DNA of 32,896 nucleotides from Nitrospirota bacterium (GTDB lineage Bacteria > Nitrospirota > Thermodesulfovibrionia > Thermodesulfovibrionales > JdFR-85), in the NCBI GenBank assembly GCA_011321725.1, contig DROX01000205.1, positions 1-32,896 on the forward strand. The letters run 5' to 3'. Below are positions 16,037 to 24,289 of the stretch, in pieces (positions within the stretch are counted from its first letter, which is position 1; every line of letters starts with the position of its first letter). The position numbers and the translations under genes are program-made. The notes below the pieces were generated by a model that saw nothing but the letters and a program-made list of their open reading frames with translations, searched no databases and was not told where the DNA came from.

Positions 16037-16080
16037 GTAGATATAGGTTCATAATTTTACGGGGAAAGGAGGTATTATCC

Positions 16081-16866
16081 ATGATTGTAATAGCAGAAAA
16101 TCTCAATACCCGCAACAGCACTTATATGGATGCAGTAAAGAGGAAAGACCTGGATACCATTGTTAAACTGTGCGGCGAACTGATTGACCGAGGAGCAGAT
16201 GTCATAAATGTACAGACCTCCCTTGATGGCTCAGGTGATGAAGAGATACTGCCAGAGATCATAAAGGCAATCTCAGATACCCATGATATAACCCTATCCA
16301 TTGATACAAGAAACATTGAGGCATTAAGGAGAGGTATTACCCATTGCAGAAAACCCCCCTTCATCAATTATCTCTCCCTTGAAGAAGACAACCCTGAGGA
16401 GATATTGTCACTATGCAGAGACCATAAATGCAATCTTATCATAAGGGCCTTAAGAGGTATCATACCCACCTCGCTGGAGGGAAAGCTCCAGTGTATTGAG
16501 GAACTCATTGAGATGGCCAACGCCTCAGACATACCCAATGGCAGGCTCTTTGCAGATCCATCGGTTGTCCATTTCGGCAGCGGCATGGGGCAGGACCATA
16601 TTGTAAGCTGCCGTGACTTTGTGGTAGCACTGAAGGAACTCGTGGAACCACCTATCAATACGATTGCATGGATCTCAAACATCTCCGTTGGGATCAACAG
16701 GAGACTGAGTTCATGGCTGAATTGTAATTTTCTTCTCTACCTTGCAGGCGCCGGTCTTGATGCCGCTATAGTGGATGTCCTTGATAAGGATATGATGAAA
16801 ACAATATACTTAATCAGGGCCTTCAGGGATGAGGTGGTATTTTCCCAGGCTGATCTGGAGGGTTGA
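16081..16866 (+). CDS. AcsE-like pterin-binding methyltransferase
   Basis: 261-residue TIM-barrel protein of the pterin-binding family. It resembles the methyltetrahydrofolate:corrinoid methyltransferase AcsE of the Wood-Ljungdahl pathway over its whole length: MIVIAENLN start, D75 in LSIDTRN, D159 in FADPSVV, N200 in WISNISVGINRR, and LAGAGLDAAIVDVLD near the C-terminus. These correspond to the pterin-binding residues of AcsE (Asp75, Asp160, Asn199 in the Moorella enzyme). No other Wood-Ljungdahl gene is in the window, so it could serve that pathway from a distant locus, methionine synthesis, or another methyl transfer. It heads a four-gene operon and is followed one base later by the rubrerythrin-like gene. 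Strong AAAGGAGG ribosome-binding site. Confidence 0.8.
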   Translation: MIVIAENLNTRNSTYMDAVKRKDLDTIVKLCGELIDRGADVINVQTSLDGSGDEEILPEIIKAISDTHDITLSIDTRNIEALRRGITHCRKPPFINYLSLEEDNPEEILSLCRDHKCNLIIRALRGIIPTSLEGKLQCIEELIEMANASDIPNGRLFADPSVVHFGSGMGQDHIVSCRDFVVALKELVEPPINTIAWISNISVGINRRLSSWLNCNFLLYLAGAGLDAAIVDVLDKDMMKTIYLIRAFRDEVVFSQADLEG

Positions 16867-16867
16867 T

Positions 16868-17353
16868 ATGTTAACAGGAAAGGAATCACTTTTAGAGGCA
16901 TTCTCAGAGGCCTTATCAATGGAGAAGGGGACAAGGGAGTTTTATGATTACGCATCCCACAGGGCTATCTCTGGAAGGACACGGGAGATCTTTGAAAAAC
17001 TGCGAAACTGGGAAGACAGCCACATGCATTACCTGATCTATCTCTACAAGGCATTTACAGACGAGAGGGATTTGATCACCTACGAGGAGTATCTTGAGAA
17101 GATGCCATCAGTTGACACAGAGGCTGCAATACCGGTCAGGGAAGCAGAGGAACTCTTTGAAAAAAAAGAATTCATTGATGACACAGAGGCGATCCGTTAT
17201 GCCCTTGAGATTGAGGGTAAGGCCTTCAATCTATACAGGGAGTTCTCTGACAGGGCAGTTGATAGCAATGCCAGGGTTGTCTTTCAGCACCTGAAAGAAG
17301 AGGAGGCAAAGCACATTAACGAACTGAAAAATCTCAAGATGATGGTTGGATAG
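16868..17353 (+). CDS. Rubrerythrin/ferritin-like diiron protein
   Basis: 161-residue four-helix-bundle protein. Two EXXH motifs, WEDSH (about residue 47) and EEEAKH (about 151), and glutamates in MEKGTREFYDYAS and LEIEGKAFNLYREF supply the expected diiron ligands of the rubrerythrin/ferritin-like family. It has no rubredoxin CXXC domain. Such proteins often remove peroxide or store iron in anaerobes, which would protect the iron-sulfur enzyme encoded next. The ATG at 16868 has GGAGG at good distance; a longer reading from 16829 would run inside the AcsE-like gene and is rejected. Same operon as its neighbours. Confidence 0.82.
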   Translation: MLTGKESLLEAFSEALSMEKGTREFYDYASHRAISGRTREIFEKLRNWEDSHMHYLIYLYKAFTDERDLITYEEYLEKMPSVDTEAAIPVREAEELFEKKEFIDDTEAIRYALEIEGKAFNLYREFSDRAVDSNARVVFQHLKEEEAKHINELKNLKMMVG

Positions 17354-17362
17354 GGGAGTGTT

Positions 17363-18208
17363 ATGTTGAAGCTGAAACATGGCATAGTTGAACTTTACAA
17401 AAAGGTTGCCACATCCATTCCGCCGGACGTGGAAGAGGCACTCAAGGCTGCCCTTGACAAGGAACCCGGTGGCGAGGGCAAGAGGATCCTGGAGGGTGTA
17501 ATATCAGACATCAGCAGGGCAAGAAAGGAAAAAGGCCCTGTCTGTATTGATACGGGGGTACCAACATTCGTTATAAAGGCCCCCTCTTCAATTGACCGGA
17601 AAAAGATGAGGGAGATAATCCTTGAGGCAACAAGGGAGGCAACAAAGTCAATACCCCTTAGACCAAACGCAGTGGATATCATAACAGGGGAAAACTCTAC
17701 AGACAATACGGGAAGGAACTTCCCTGTCATCTATATTGAGGAGAGCGAAAACAACCTCCTTGTCGTGGACCTCCTCTTCAAAGGTTATGAGTGTGAGGAA
17801 CTGAGTCGTACATACCGTCTGCCAGATACCACGATAGGTGCTGAAAGGGACCTTGACGGTGTGAGGAAGGTGGTTATTGACGCGGTCAGGAAGGCAGAAG
17901 GAAGGGGATGCCCACCCTACAGTATAGGGGTAGGGATCGGTGCAAGCAGGGACCAGGTGGTTGTGCTTTCCACAAAACAGCTGTTCAGAAGATGTTATGA
18001 GAAGCACCCTGACCCTGCCATCTCAAGGCTTGAAGAGGAGACCCTCTCCGAACTTAACAGCCTCGGGATCGGACCAATGGGAAAGGGTGGCAGAACAACG
18101 GCAATAAATGTTAGCATTGAATATGCCCATCGCCATCGTGATACATATCTTGTGGATGTATCCATAAGCTGCTGGGCAAACAGGAGGGGAAAGCTCATCT
18201 GGGGTTGA
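17363..18208 (+). CDS. Class I fumarase / tartrate dehydratase alpha subunit
   Basis: 281-residue alpha (N-terminal) subunit of an oxygen-sensitive [4Fe-4S] hydro-lyase of the class I fumarase / L-tartrate dehydratase family. Family motifs: GPVCIDTGVP (C61), LRPNAVDIITGENSTDNTG (99-117), GCPPYSIGVGIG (C183), LNSLGIGPMGKGGRTTA (231-246) and SCWANRRG (C270). C61, C183 and C270 are the likely cluster ligands. The stretch KGYECEELSRTYRLP (140-154) replaces the usual family KGGGSEN-type loop, so the substrate may differ from fumarate. The beta subunit that normally follows is absent; an SDR gene is next. The enzyme either pairs with a distant beta gene or has a changed role. Confidence 0.85.
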   Translation: MLKLKHGIVELYKKVATSIPPDVEEALKAALDKEPGGEGKRILEGVISDISRARKEKGPVCIDTGVPTFVIKAPSSIDRKKMREIILEATREATKSIPLRPNAVDIITGENSTDNTGRNFPVIYIEESENNLLVVDLLFKGYECEELSRTYRLPDTTIGAERDLDGVRKVVIDAVRKAEGRGCPPYSIGVGIGASRDQVVVLSTKQLFRRCYEKHPDPAISRLEEETLSELNSLGIGPMGKGGRTTAINVSIEYAHRHRDTYLVDVSISCWANRRGKLIWG

Positions 18209-18215
18209 TAAGGGT

Positions 18216-19109
18216 ATGATATTCATAACAGGAGCGACAGGTTTTGTAGGGTCCCATCTTCTAAAGGCATTGCAGAAAGAGGGGATTGAGGCGAGGTGCC
18301 TGGTAAGAAACAAGGAAAAGGCAAGGATAGTAGAGTCCCTGGGGTTTGAGGCTGTCATAGGTGACATCACGGACAGGGGATCGCTCAGGGGAAAGATCAG
18401 GGGTGCCAGGGTCGTGGTACACCTTGTGGGAATAATCCAGGAGACCCAGGATATCACCTTTGATCAGGTTCATTTAGAAGGCACCGAGAACCTGATTGAG
18501 GAGGCGCTATCCGCAGGTGTAAGAGAAATCTTCTACCAGTCAGCCCTCGGTGCTGATATCAACTCACGCCACAAATACCTTCAGACAAAGGGTCATGCCG
18601 AGGAACTCGTAAAGCTCTCCGGCATGGATTACTGGATATTCAAACCGTCACTGATTATAGGACCTGGCGATGGATTTACGGAGAATATCAAAAAGGTGCT
18701 AAGCCTGGGACCTGTTGTGACGGTACCAGGCACGGGTAATACAAAATTCCAGCCCCTTTCTGTAGACGACTGGACAAGGGCCTTTCTGATAGCCCTGAAG
18801 GACGGGGACAGACAGATCAAGACCTATGAGTTCGGTGGCCCGGAACATATAACCTACAACGAGATGCTCAGGATCATGATGAAGGAGATGGGAATAAACA
18901 AACCCATTGTCCATCTGCCAATAGGCCTGGTAAAGGCAGGAATACCTCTTGCGACGCTTCTGGGAAGGTTCACCACAAAGATCCCCAGGGTAACATCCGA
19001 ACAGCTTGACCTCCTGCAGATAGATAACATAACAGATATCCACTCAATGGAGAGGCTCTTCGGGTTCACACCTGAGCCATTCAGGGCTGCCATAAAGAAA
19101 GCGCTGTAA
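18216..19109 (+). CDS. Atypical NAD(P)-dependent epimerase/dehydratase (NDUFA9-like SDR)
   Basis: 297-residue extended/atypical short-chain dehydrogenase. N-terminal Rossmann motif TGATGFVGSH (5-14) for NAD(P), a VVHLVGI strand, and Y-X3-K in KYLQTKGHAEEL as catalytic pair. The later GPGDGFTENIK and GNTKFQPLSVDDW resemble the complex I NDUFA9 branch and related nucleotide-sugar or quinone-linked SDRs. Substrate unknown. It is the last gene of the operon from 16081, 7 nt after the dehydratase stop, with AAGGG before the ATG. No obvious terminator follows; 121 bp separate it from the next gene, whose promoter lies in this gap. Confidence 0.82.
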   Translation: MIFITGATGFVGSHLLKALQKEGIEARCLVRNKEKARIVESLGFEAVIGDITDRGSLRGKIRGARVVVHLVGIIQETQDITFDQVHLEGTENLIEEALSAGVREIFYQSALGADINSRHKYLQTKGHAEELVKLSGMDYWIFKPSLIIGPGDGFTENIKKVLSLGPVVTVPGTGNTKFQPLSVDDWTRAFLIALKDGDRQIKTYEFGGPEHITYNEMLRIMMKEMGINKPIVHLPIGLVKAGIPLATLLGRFTTKIPRVTSEQLDLLQIDNITDIHSMERLFGFTPEPFRAAIKKAL

Positions 19110-19139
19110 AGATATCTCCGACCCTTTGTGACCTCAAAA

Positions 19140-19193
19140 TTCATATATTCTTCATAATCCCTTCAAAGTTTCTTCGCAATCTACTGTTAGACT
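19140..19193 (+). promoter_or_regulatory. Four-repeat TTCA promoter of the CCAHH membrane protein gene
   Basis: TTCATAT (19140-19146), TTCATAA (19151-19157), TTCAAAG (19162-19168) and TTCGCAA (19173-19179) at exact 11-bp steps; 8 bp later TAGACT (19188-19193) is the probable -10. Expected leader about 30 nt to the GGAG and ATG at 19231. As in the 29.0-kb array, the fourth repeat has G at position 4. Confidence 0.75.
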
Positions 19194-19230
19194 GAAGTCA
19201 GATCAGAGCAATGGCACAAAGGAGTGTACC

Positions 19231-19824
19231 ATGCAAGAGGGCACAGCAATCTATAGTCTTAAAAGACCCTACATATGGGGAGTCACATCCGGAGCTGTTC
19301 TATTTCTGGTCTACTCGGTCATCCTCACCGTATCAAACTCCCTGAAACATGCCGTAGAAGAGCTTCTACTCTACTGGTATTGGATCTTTCCCCTCATAGG
19401 GGGCTTCGGACTTCAGGCCGGCCTGTACTCCTACATCAAGGCCTCACTGAAGGCAAAGAGGACAAGCGGTGTTGCCTCTGCATCAGTTGTAACGGCAGGG
19501 GGTGTTTCAACAACCTCAATGGTAGCCTGTTGTGCACACCATGTAACAGACCTGCTCCCCCTCGTGGGTCTTTCCGCGGCGGTTGTATTTCTGAATAAGT
19601 TCCAGAGTATTTTCTTCCTCATCGGGATCGTCTCAAATACAGTAGGTGTGATACTGATGTTGAAAATAATACAGCAACACGGCCTCTACAGCCAGCAAGG
19701 ACGGATATTACCTCTTCTCATGAAGATACAGATGAAGAAGGCCCTGTATGTTAGTATCCTGGCAGGCACACTGATAATTATTGTCACTTTGTACAAAAAA
19801 ATTTCCCTTTATGGAGGTGTATGA
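19231..19824 (+). CDS. Integral membrane protein with CCAHH motif
   Basis: 197-residue protein with about five hydrophobic segments. A conserved-looking sequence MVACCAHHVTDLLPLVG (about residues 93-109) lies between helices, with paired Cys and paired His that suggest binding of copper, zinc or haem. I do not recognise the family with certainty; proteins with an ACCAHH motif occur near copper or cytochrome genes. GGAG 6 nt before the ATG. It heads a short unit with the next gene (ATGA overlap at 19821) and has the same type of promoter as copCD and ccm, so a role in metal supply for cytochrome or copper enzymes is plausible but unproven. Confidence 0.7.
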   Translation: MQEGTAIYSLKRPYIWGVTSGAVLFLVYSVILTVSNSLKHAVEELLLYWYWIFPLIGGFGLQAGLYSYIKASLKAKRTSGVASASVVTAGGVSTTSMVACCAHHVTDLLPLVGLSAAVVFLNKFQSIFFLIGIVSNTVGVILMLKIIQQHGLYSQQGRILPLLMKIQMKKALYVSILAGTLIIIVTLYKKISLYGGV

Positions 19825-20288
19825 TGAAGTTTCAGAAGCCCCTTATTTTTTTAGCCGCCCTTCTGATCGGACTGGGCATTGTATCTGGTTTGGACAGGGT
19901 ATTCAGAACAGGAGATAATCCCGGTAAAGACAGAACACCCACAAGCGCTGAGGCGGGGTCTATTGAAAGGGTCTTCCCTACAAGATCCTCTGGGAGCATG
20001 AACCCTGGAGATGTGCTTGTTGAACTCACACCAAAATATGTTGCACCTGGAAAACTCATCGTAAAATTCGCACTTAACACACATACTGTTGACCTTAACC
20101 GGTTCAACCTGAAAGAGATCACCAGTCTCCAGTATGGCTCCAAAAAGATAAAACCATCAGAGGCCAACAGGACAAGGGGACACCATTCCTTCGGTTTGAT
20201 TGTCTTTGATCTTGAAGACAGTCCTGATAAGTTCACAATCACCATCAAGGGGATACCCAAGGAGAAGAAAAGGATATTCACATGGTAA
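19821..20288 (+). CDS. Exported beta-rich protein of unknown function
   Basis: 155-residue protein with an N-terminal membrane/signal segment (residues 5-24), a polar linker to about 55, then a compact beta-rich domain with VELTPKYVAPGKLIVKFALNTHTVDLNRFNL and GHHSFGLIVFDLED. The NTHTVDL and GHH histidines might bind metal. It looks like the small periplasmic domain proteins found near heavy-metal transport genes, but I cannot name the family. Two adjacent ATGs (19821, 19824) are possible starts; GGAGG precedes them. Translationally coupled to the CCAHH membrane protein, so the two may form a membrane-periplasm pair. Confidence 0.65.
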   Translation: MMKFQKPLIFLAALLIGLGIVSGLDRVFRTGDNPGKDRTPTSAEAGSIERVFPTRSSGSMNPGDVLVELTPKYVAPGKLIVKFALNTHTVDLNRFNLKEITSLQYGSKKIKPSEANRTRGHHSFGLIVFDLEDSPDKFTITIKGIPKEKKRIFTW

Positions 20289-20301
20289 AGGAGATACCTT
20301 C

Positions 20302-20333
20302 TTCACATTTTCTTCATATTTTATATTTATAAT
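20302..20333 (+). promoter_or_regulatory. ccm operon promoter with two TTCA repeats
   Basis: TTCACAT (20302-20308) and TTCATAT (20313-20319), 11 bp apart, end exactly 8 bp before a perfect TATAAT (20328-20333). Transcription should start near 20340, giving a very short leader to the ATG at 20348. Confidence 0.75.
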
Positions 20334-20347
20334 ATAATTTGTTTGAG

Positions 20348-20845
20348 ATGAATAAAATAGTGTCCACATCCAGATACCTTTTTATTTTACTACTGGCTTC
20401 CCTCTTGGCACCAAATATCTCTGCATCCAGAGAGATAACGCTGATGGAGCTTGAGGAGGTGACTGATCTTATAATGAGCCCTGGTTGCAACTACATATAC
20501 ACCCTCACGAACTGCCCGTCCGCAGAGGCAGCACAGATGCGCGAGATAGTAAAGGATAAACTCCAGAGAGGTGAAAGCAAAGAGCAGATACTCTCCTACT
20601 TTGAGGAGGTATATGGTCCCAGGGTACTTGCCCAGCCCAAGAAAAAGGGGTTTTACTTTGTTGCATGGTGGTTCCCCTATTTTCTCATAATTGACATCTT
20701 TGTCCTTATCGGAATCATCTTGTTTTTATGGCAGAAAAAAGGCAGGAGGCGGTCTGCCGTGGCATCAGACAGTACTGCACCTGTTGCAGAAGACAAGGAT
20801 GCCGAGAGGCTACTGGAAGAGGAGCTGAAGAGGTTCCGTGAATAA
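20348..20845 (+). CDS. ccmH: CcmH/NrfF-family cytochrome c maturation protein (variant motif)
   Basis: 165-residue membrane-bound protein: signal helix (8-25), periplasmic helical domain, second helix (about 100-117), charged tail. CcmH proteins reduce apocytochrome CXXCH cysteines using an LRCxxC motif. Here that site reads LIMSPGCNYIYTLTNCPS: the first Cys is Ser (S44), C47 is kept, and C56 lies nine residues on, followed by AAQMREIV...LQRGESKEQILSYFEEVYGPRVL as in the family. So the pair is shifted, not lost. The ATG at 20348 is preferred to a TTG at 20339; the leader is short and the ribosome-binding site weak. It is first in the ccm operon. Confidence 0.85.
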   Translation: MNKIVSTSRYLFILLLASLLAPNISASREITLMELEEVTDLIMSPGCNYIYTLTNCPSAEAAQMREIVKDKLQRGESKEQILSYFEEVYGPRVLAQPKKKGFYFVAWWFPYFLIIDIFVLIGIILFLWQKKGRRRSAVASDSTAPVAEDKDAERLLEEELKRFRE

Positions 20846-20953
20846 TTTCCCGGAAAGGGTCATTGGTGTCCGAATAATTTCAGATAAGTAGACAAGGCGG
20901 GGTTCCCTGCCTTGATAATATTTTATCCTGGAAGGAATGAGAAAGAGGTATAC

Positions 20954-21520
20954 ATGAGAAACATACTGAAGGCACTCTTTATTATACCGGCATTGATACT
21001 GGTTGTAGTAGTCCTTGGCGGGGTCTTTTCTGGCAAGGAAAGGTCCACCAAGAAACACCCAAGGCCGACCATAGGGGAACCGGCACGGGACTTTGCCTAT
21101 CCTGACCTCAATGGTAAGACCGTGAGACTTTCGGATTTTTTCGGGAAAAAGGTCATCTTCCTCAACATATGGGCCACATGGTGCACCTCATGCAGAAAGG
21201 AGCTTCCCACGGTGCAGAAGATGTATGAAAAATTCAAAGGGGATGACTTTGAGGTTATCGCGGTAAGCATAGATGCCCTCGGGAAAAAGGCTGTAGAGCC
21301 TTTCATGAGAAAGTATGGGCTCACATTCCCTGCACTGCTTGACATATCCGGCTCAATACAGCTCCTCTACGGAACCACTGGAGTCCCTGAGACATTCATT
21401 ATTGACAAAAGCGGTAAGGTTGCCTATGTAGAGATAGGTGCAGGTGACTGGACAGACCCTGAAAAGCAGTCCATAATCCAGAGCCTCATGAGTGAGCCTG
21501 ACAGGGAGGTTACAAGGTGA
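20954..21520 (+). CDS. TlpA/ResA/CcmG-like periplasmic thioredoxin
   Basis: 188-residue membrane-anchored thioredoxin-fold protein. N-terminal helix (residues 4-23), then PTIGEPARDFAYPDLNGKTVRLSDF typical of the ResA/TlpA group, active site W-C-T-S-C in WATWCTSCRKELP (about residues 72-84), and the cis-proline loop GVPETFIID. It should keep apocytochrome c cysteines reduced for haem attachment. The start at 20954 gives a proper anchor and has GAGG nearby; a reading from 20912 would add 14 residues. The gene lies 108 nt after ccmH and overlaps the ccmE start by 4 nt. Confidence 0.88.
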   Translation: MRNILKALFIIPALILVVVVLGGVFSGKERSTKKHPRPTIGEPARDFAYPDLNGKTVRLSDFFGKKVIFLNIWATWCTSCRKELPTVQKMYEKFKGDDFEVIAVSIDALGKKAVEPFMRKYGLTFPALLDISGSIQLLYGTTGVPETFIIDKSGKVAYVEIGAGDWTDPEKQSIIQSLMSEPDREVTR

Positions 21521-21924
21521 AGGGGAAAAAGGTAATTATACTGGTAGTGGTCATGCTTGCAGCCTTCTCCTATCTACTGCTTATAGGTATGAAGGAAGGT
21601 AGCATGTACTACCTTGAGGTCTCCGAGTATCTTGCCAGGGCAAGGGAACTCGGTAACAGAAAGGTAAGGGTGAACGGAAGGGTCGTGAAAGAAAGCCTTG
21701 ATTTTAATACAAAAACTCTCACGTTGAGATTCATTCTGAAAGACACGAAAGGCAACGAATCCCTTCCCGTTGTGTATCACGGAAGCCCTCCTGACCTGCT
21801 AAACCAGGATGGCGTGACAGCCGTGGCAGAAGGTCACTATGACCTGAAAAACAATGTCTTTATTGCAAGGCAGCTTCTTGTGAAGTGTCCGTCAAAATAC
21901 GAGAGAAAGGACAAAGGGGTATGA
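21517..21924 (+). CDS. ccmE: Haem chaperone CcmE, CXXXY variant
   Basis: 135-residue periplasmic haem chaperone with one N-terminal anchor (6-24) and an OB-fold (KVRVNGRVVKES, TLRFILKD, LPVVYHGSPPDLL, VTAVAEGHYD). In classic CcmE haem is bound through a His in HXXXY near the C-terminus; here the site is C124-P-S-K-Y128 (QLLVKCPSKYE). A CXXXY CcmE is known from Desulfovibrio and archaea as the system I* form, where Cys binds haem. GTG start at 21517 with GGAGG 7 nt upstream overlaps the thioredoxin stop; its own stop overlaps the ccmF ATG. Confidence 0.93.
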   Translation: MKGKKVIILVVVMLAAFSYLLLIGMKEGSMYYLEVSEYLARARELGNRKVRVNGRVVKESLDFNTKTLTLRFILKDTKGNESLPVVYHGSPPDLLNQDGVTAVAEGHYDLKNNVFIARQLLVKCPSKYERKDKGV

Positions 21925-23924
21925 TTGAGATTGCCGGGTTTCTACTTCTACTGGCACTGATCCTGTCTACCGCCATCTCACTGTCTTTAGTATACGGGCT
22001 CTACAAAAGAGACGGCAGGTTCATTGATATCTCCTACAGAGGATCAAAGGGCGTGTTTGTCCTTCTCAGCACTACAGTACTGTTTATGATATACTTTTTC
22101 CTTACAGACGACTTCAGGGTGGAATATGTGGCATCCTACTCAGAGAGGGTCCTGCCCGTGTTCTACAAAATTACAGGACTATGGGCCGGACAGAAGGGTT
22201 CGCTTCTCCTCTGGGCCTGGCTGCTGTCGCTCTTCACCTTTATCACCATTGCAAGGGATGAACATAGGCCGAACAGATACTACCTGCCTTATGTACTGTT
22301 CACTTTGAATATTACTACACTCTTTTTCCTTGTCCTTCTGAATTTTGTTACACCTCCCTTTGAGATGAGCACAAGGGTGCCAGCGGATGGTAACGGATTG
22401 AATCCACTGCTCCAGAATCCTGGGATGGTCTTCCATCCTCCCACACTCTACCTTGGTTACGTGGGATTCACCATCCCCTTTGCCTTTGCCATAGCAGCAC
22501 TATTTATGAAAGACCTGGGTGAGTGGTGGATAAAGAAGACAAGGGCATGGACGCTCTTCTCATGGGCATTTCTCACCCTTGGTATCGTCTTTGGTGGATG
22601 GTGGGCCTACAGAGAGCTTGGCTGGGGAGGAGTGTGGGGATGGGACCCTGTGGAGAATGCCTCTCTTATGCCATGGTTAACATCCACCGCCTTTCTTCAC
22701 TCTGTCATTATACAGGAGAGAAGAGGGATGTTGAAGGTCTGGAATATTGTACTCATACTGCTTACATTCGCACTGAGTATTTTCGGAACCTTTATAACAC
22801 GTAGCGGGATCATCACCTCTGTTCATGCCTTTGGCCAGTCTTCTGTAGGGTATGTCTTCCTTGGATTCCTTGCTGTTGTAGTTGTATCAGGAGGTTACCT
22901 GATATGGAGCCGTTACGAAAAACTCAAAGAGAAAAATCCCAGGATAGAATCGGTTCTTTCAAAAGAAAGTTCCTTTCTATACAACAACATAATCCTATTC
23001 GGCCTTGCCTTTGCCACCTTCTGGGGCACGATATTTCCGCTCATAGTTGAGGCTGTCAAGGGAATCAAGATATCCGTGGGGCCGCCCTTCTTTAACAGGG
23101 TAAACTCACCCCTCTTTCTGCTACTTATAATCCTGATGGCACTCTGTCCGCTTCTTGCATGGAGGCGTACATCATGGCAGGGGATAAAAAAGAACTTTCT
23201 TATGCCTGCATCGCTGATGATCCTGTCACTACCCATACTGCTCTTTTCCGGGGTCCGTGGATTCATGCCCCTTTTCTTCTATGCCTTCTGCCTCTTTGTG
23301 GTCTTCTCACTTATCAGGGAATTCTACATCGGCACAAGGGCAAGGGTTATACACAGGGGTGAAAAATGGGTTAGCGCCTTTGCAAACCTTCTGTCCAATA
23401 ACAGGAGGAGATACGGCGGTTTCATTGTTCATATCGGGATCGTCTTCATTGTAATAGGGCTTGCCGGTTATGGATACTTCCAGTTCAAAGAGAGCTATAC
23501 CATGAAACCGGGCGACACGGTCAATGTGAAAGGATACCAGTTAAAGTATATCACCCTGCAGAGTGTCCAGAAAGGGCATTACACAGGCATCGGTAGTCTG
23601 ATAAATGTCTACAAATCCGGAGACTTCATCGGGTCCTTGAGACCTGAAAAGAGGTTTTATAAAAGGCAGGAACCCACAACAGAGGTGGCCATTAAAAGCG
23701 GAATACTTGAAGACCTCTATCTCGTACTCAACGGCTGGGAAAGTAATGGCGTTATCACACTTACAGTGGTCATCAATCCCCTTCTTTCATGGGCATGGTT
23801 TGGAACAGGAGTGGCCATCCTTGGGGTGTTATGGGCTGTCTATCCTGTAAAAAGACGGGTATCTGAAACAGCGCTCCTTGAGAAGGAGCTCATCCTTTCC
23901 CTGCAGGAGGCCAGAGAGATATGA
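21921..23924 (+). CDS. ccmF: Cytochrome c haem lyase subunit CcmF
   Basis: 667-residue polytopic membrane protein that takes haem from CcmE and attaches it to apocytochromes. The tryptophan-rich WWD region is clear (GGWWAYRELGWGGVWGWDPVENASLMPWL, spanning about 225-252), with H172 (FHPP) and H260 among the likely haem ligands. About 13-15 helices and a periplasmic domain near 540-620 are expected. Length matches full CcmF (about 650). The start at 21921 is an ATGA overlap with ccmE; a longer reading from 21885 runs inside ccmE. The stop overlaps the next ATG. In system I* organisms CcmF works with the Cys-type CcmE, as found here. Confidence 0.95.
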   Translation: MIEIAGFLLLLALILSTAISLSLVYGLYKRDGRFIDISYRGSKGVFVLLSTTVLFMIYFFLTDDFRVEYVASYSERVLPVFYKITGLWAGQKGSLLLWAWLLSLFTFITIARDEHRPNRYYLPYVLFTLNITTLFFLVLLNFVTPPFEMSTRVPADGNGLNPLLQNPGMVFHPPTLYLGYVGFTIPFAFAIAALFMKDLGEWWIKKTRAWTLFSWAFLTLGIVFGGWWAYRELGWGGVWGWDPVENASLMPWLTSTAFLHSVIIQERRGMLKVWNIVLILLTFALSIFGTFITRSGIITSVHAFGQSSVGYVFLGFLAVVVVSGGYLIWSRYEKLKEKNPRIESVLSKESSFLYNNIILFGLAFATFWGTIFPLIVEAVKGIKISVGPPFFNRVNSPLFLLLIILMALCPLLAWRRTSWQGIKKNFLMPASLMILSLPILLFSGVRGFMPLFFYAFCLFVVFSLIREFYIGTRARVIHRGEKWVSAFANLLSNNRRRYGGFIVHIGIVFIVIGLAGYGYFQFKESYTMKPGDTVNVKGYQLKYITLQSVQKGHYTGIGSLINVYKSGDFIGSLRPEKRFYKRQEPTTEVAIKSGILEDLYLVLNGWESNGVITLTVVINPLLSWAWFGTGVAILGVLWAVYPVKRRVSETALLEKELILSLQEAREI

Positions 23925-24289
23925 TTGTAGCATTACTGATTCTCATTACAGTTGTTACTGTCCTTTATGTAACCCTGCCGCTTTTGAGGGAGCCTTACTG
24001 GCAGTATGTAAACCTCAACAGACTAAGGGATATATACGAGGAGAAAAAGACCGGTCTCTGGGCACTTACTGATATTGACAATGAATACGAGATGGGAAAG
24101 CTCTCAGAGGATGACTACAGGGCACTGAAGGAGCAATTCAAGACAGAGGTCATCCCTGTACTTATGGAGGAACGCAGAATAGTCGGAGAAGCTATAGTCG
24201 GACTAGACAACAAGGGCAGCCTCAACGAAAAGGCAAAAGAAGCAGCCCTCTCTGAGGTGATAAGGATATGTGGAAAAAGACTATCCTGA
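23921..24289 (+). CDS. Short CcmI-like membrane protein
   Basis: 122-residue protein: N-terminal helix (2-20), then a long charged helical part containing LWALTDIDNEYEMGKLSEDDYRALKEQFK (residues 46-74), the pattern found at the N-terminal end of CcmI/CycH after its first helix. The TPR-rich C-terminal part of CcmI, which binds apocytochromes, is missing. It is coupled to ccmF (ATGA) and overlaps the next gene by 22 nt. It probably helps hold the haem lyase complex together. Confidence 0.75.
   Translation: MIVALLILITVVTVLYVTLPLLREPYWQYVNLNRLRDIYEEKKTGLWALTDIDNEYEMGKLSEDDYRALKEQFKTEVIPVLMEERRIVGEAIVGLDNKGSLNEKAKEAALSEVIRICGKRLS

Larger units (their letters stand above)
15681..16080. other. Intergenic region between copC and the AcsE-like gene
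   Basis: 400-bp divergent intergenic region with no supported gene. It holds the copCD promoter (15866-15897, minus) with a leader of about 180 nt, and the sigma70 promoter of the plus-strand operon (16008-16036). A second -10-like TATAAT on the minus strand at 15764-15769 might be an alternative copC start. I see no riboswitch or hairpin of note in the copC leader. Confidence 0.6.
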
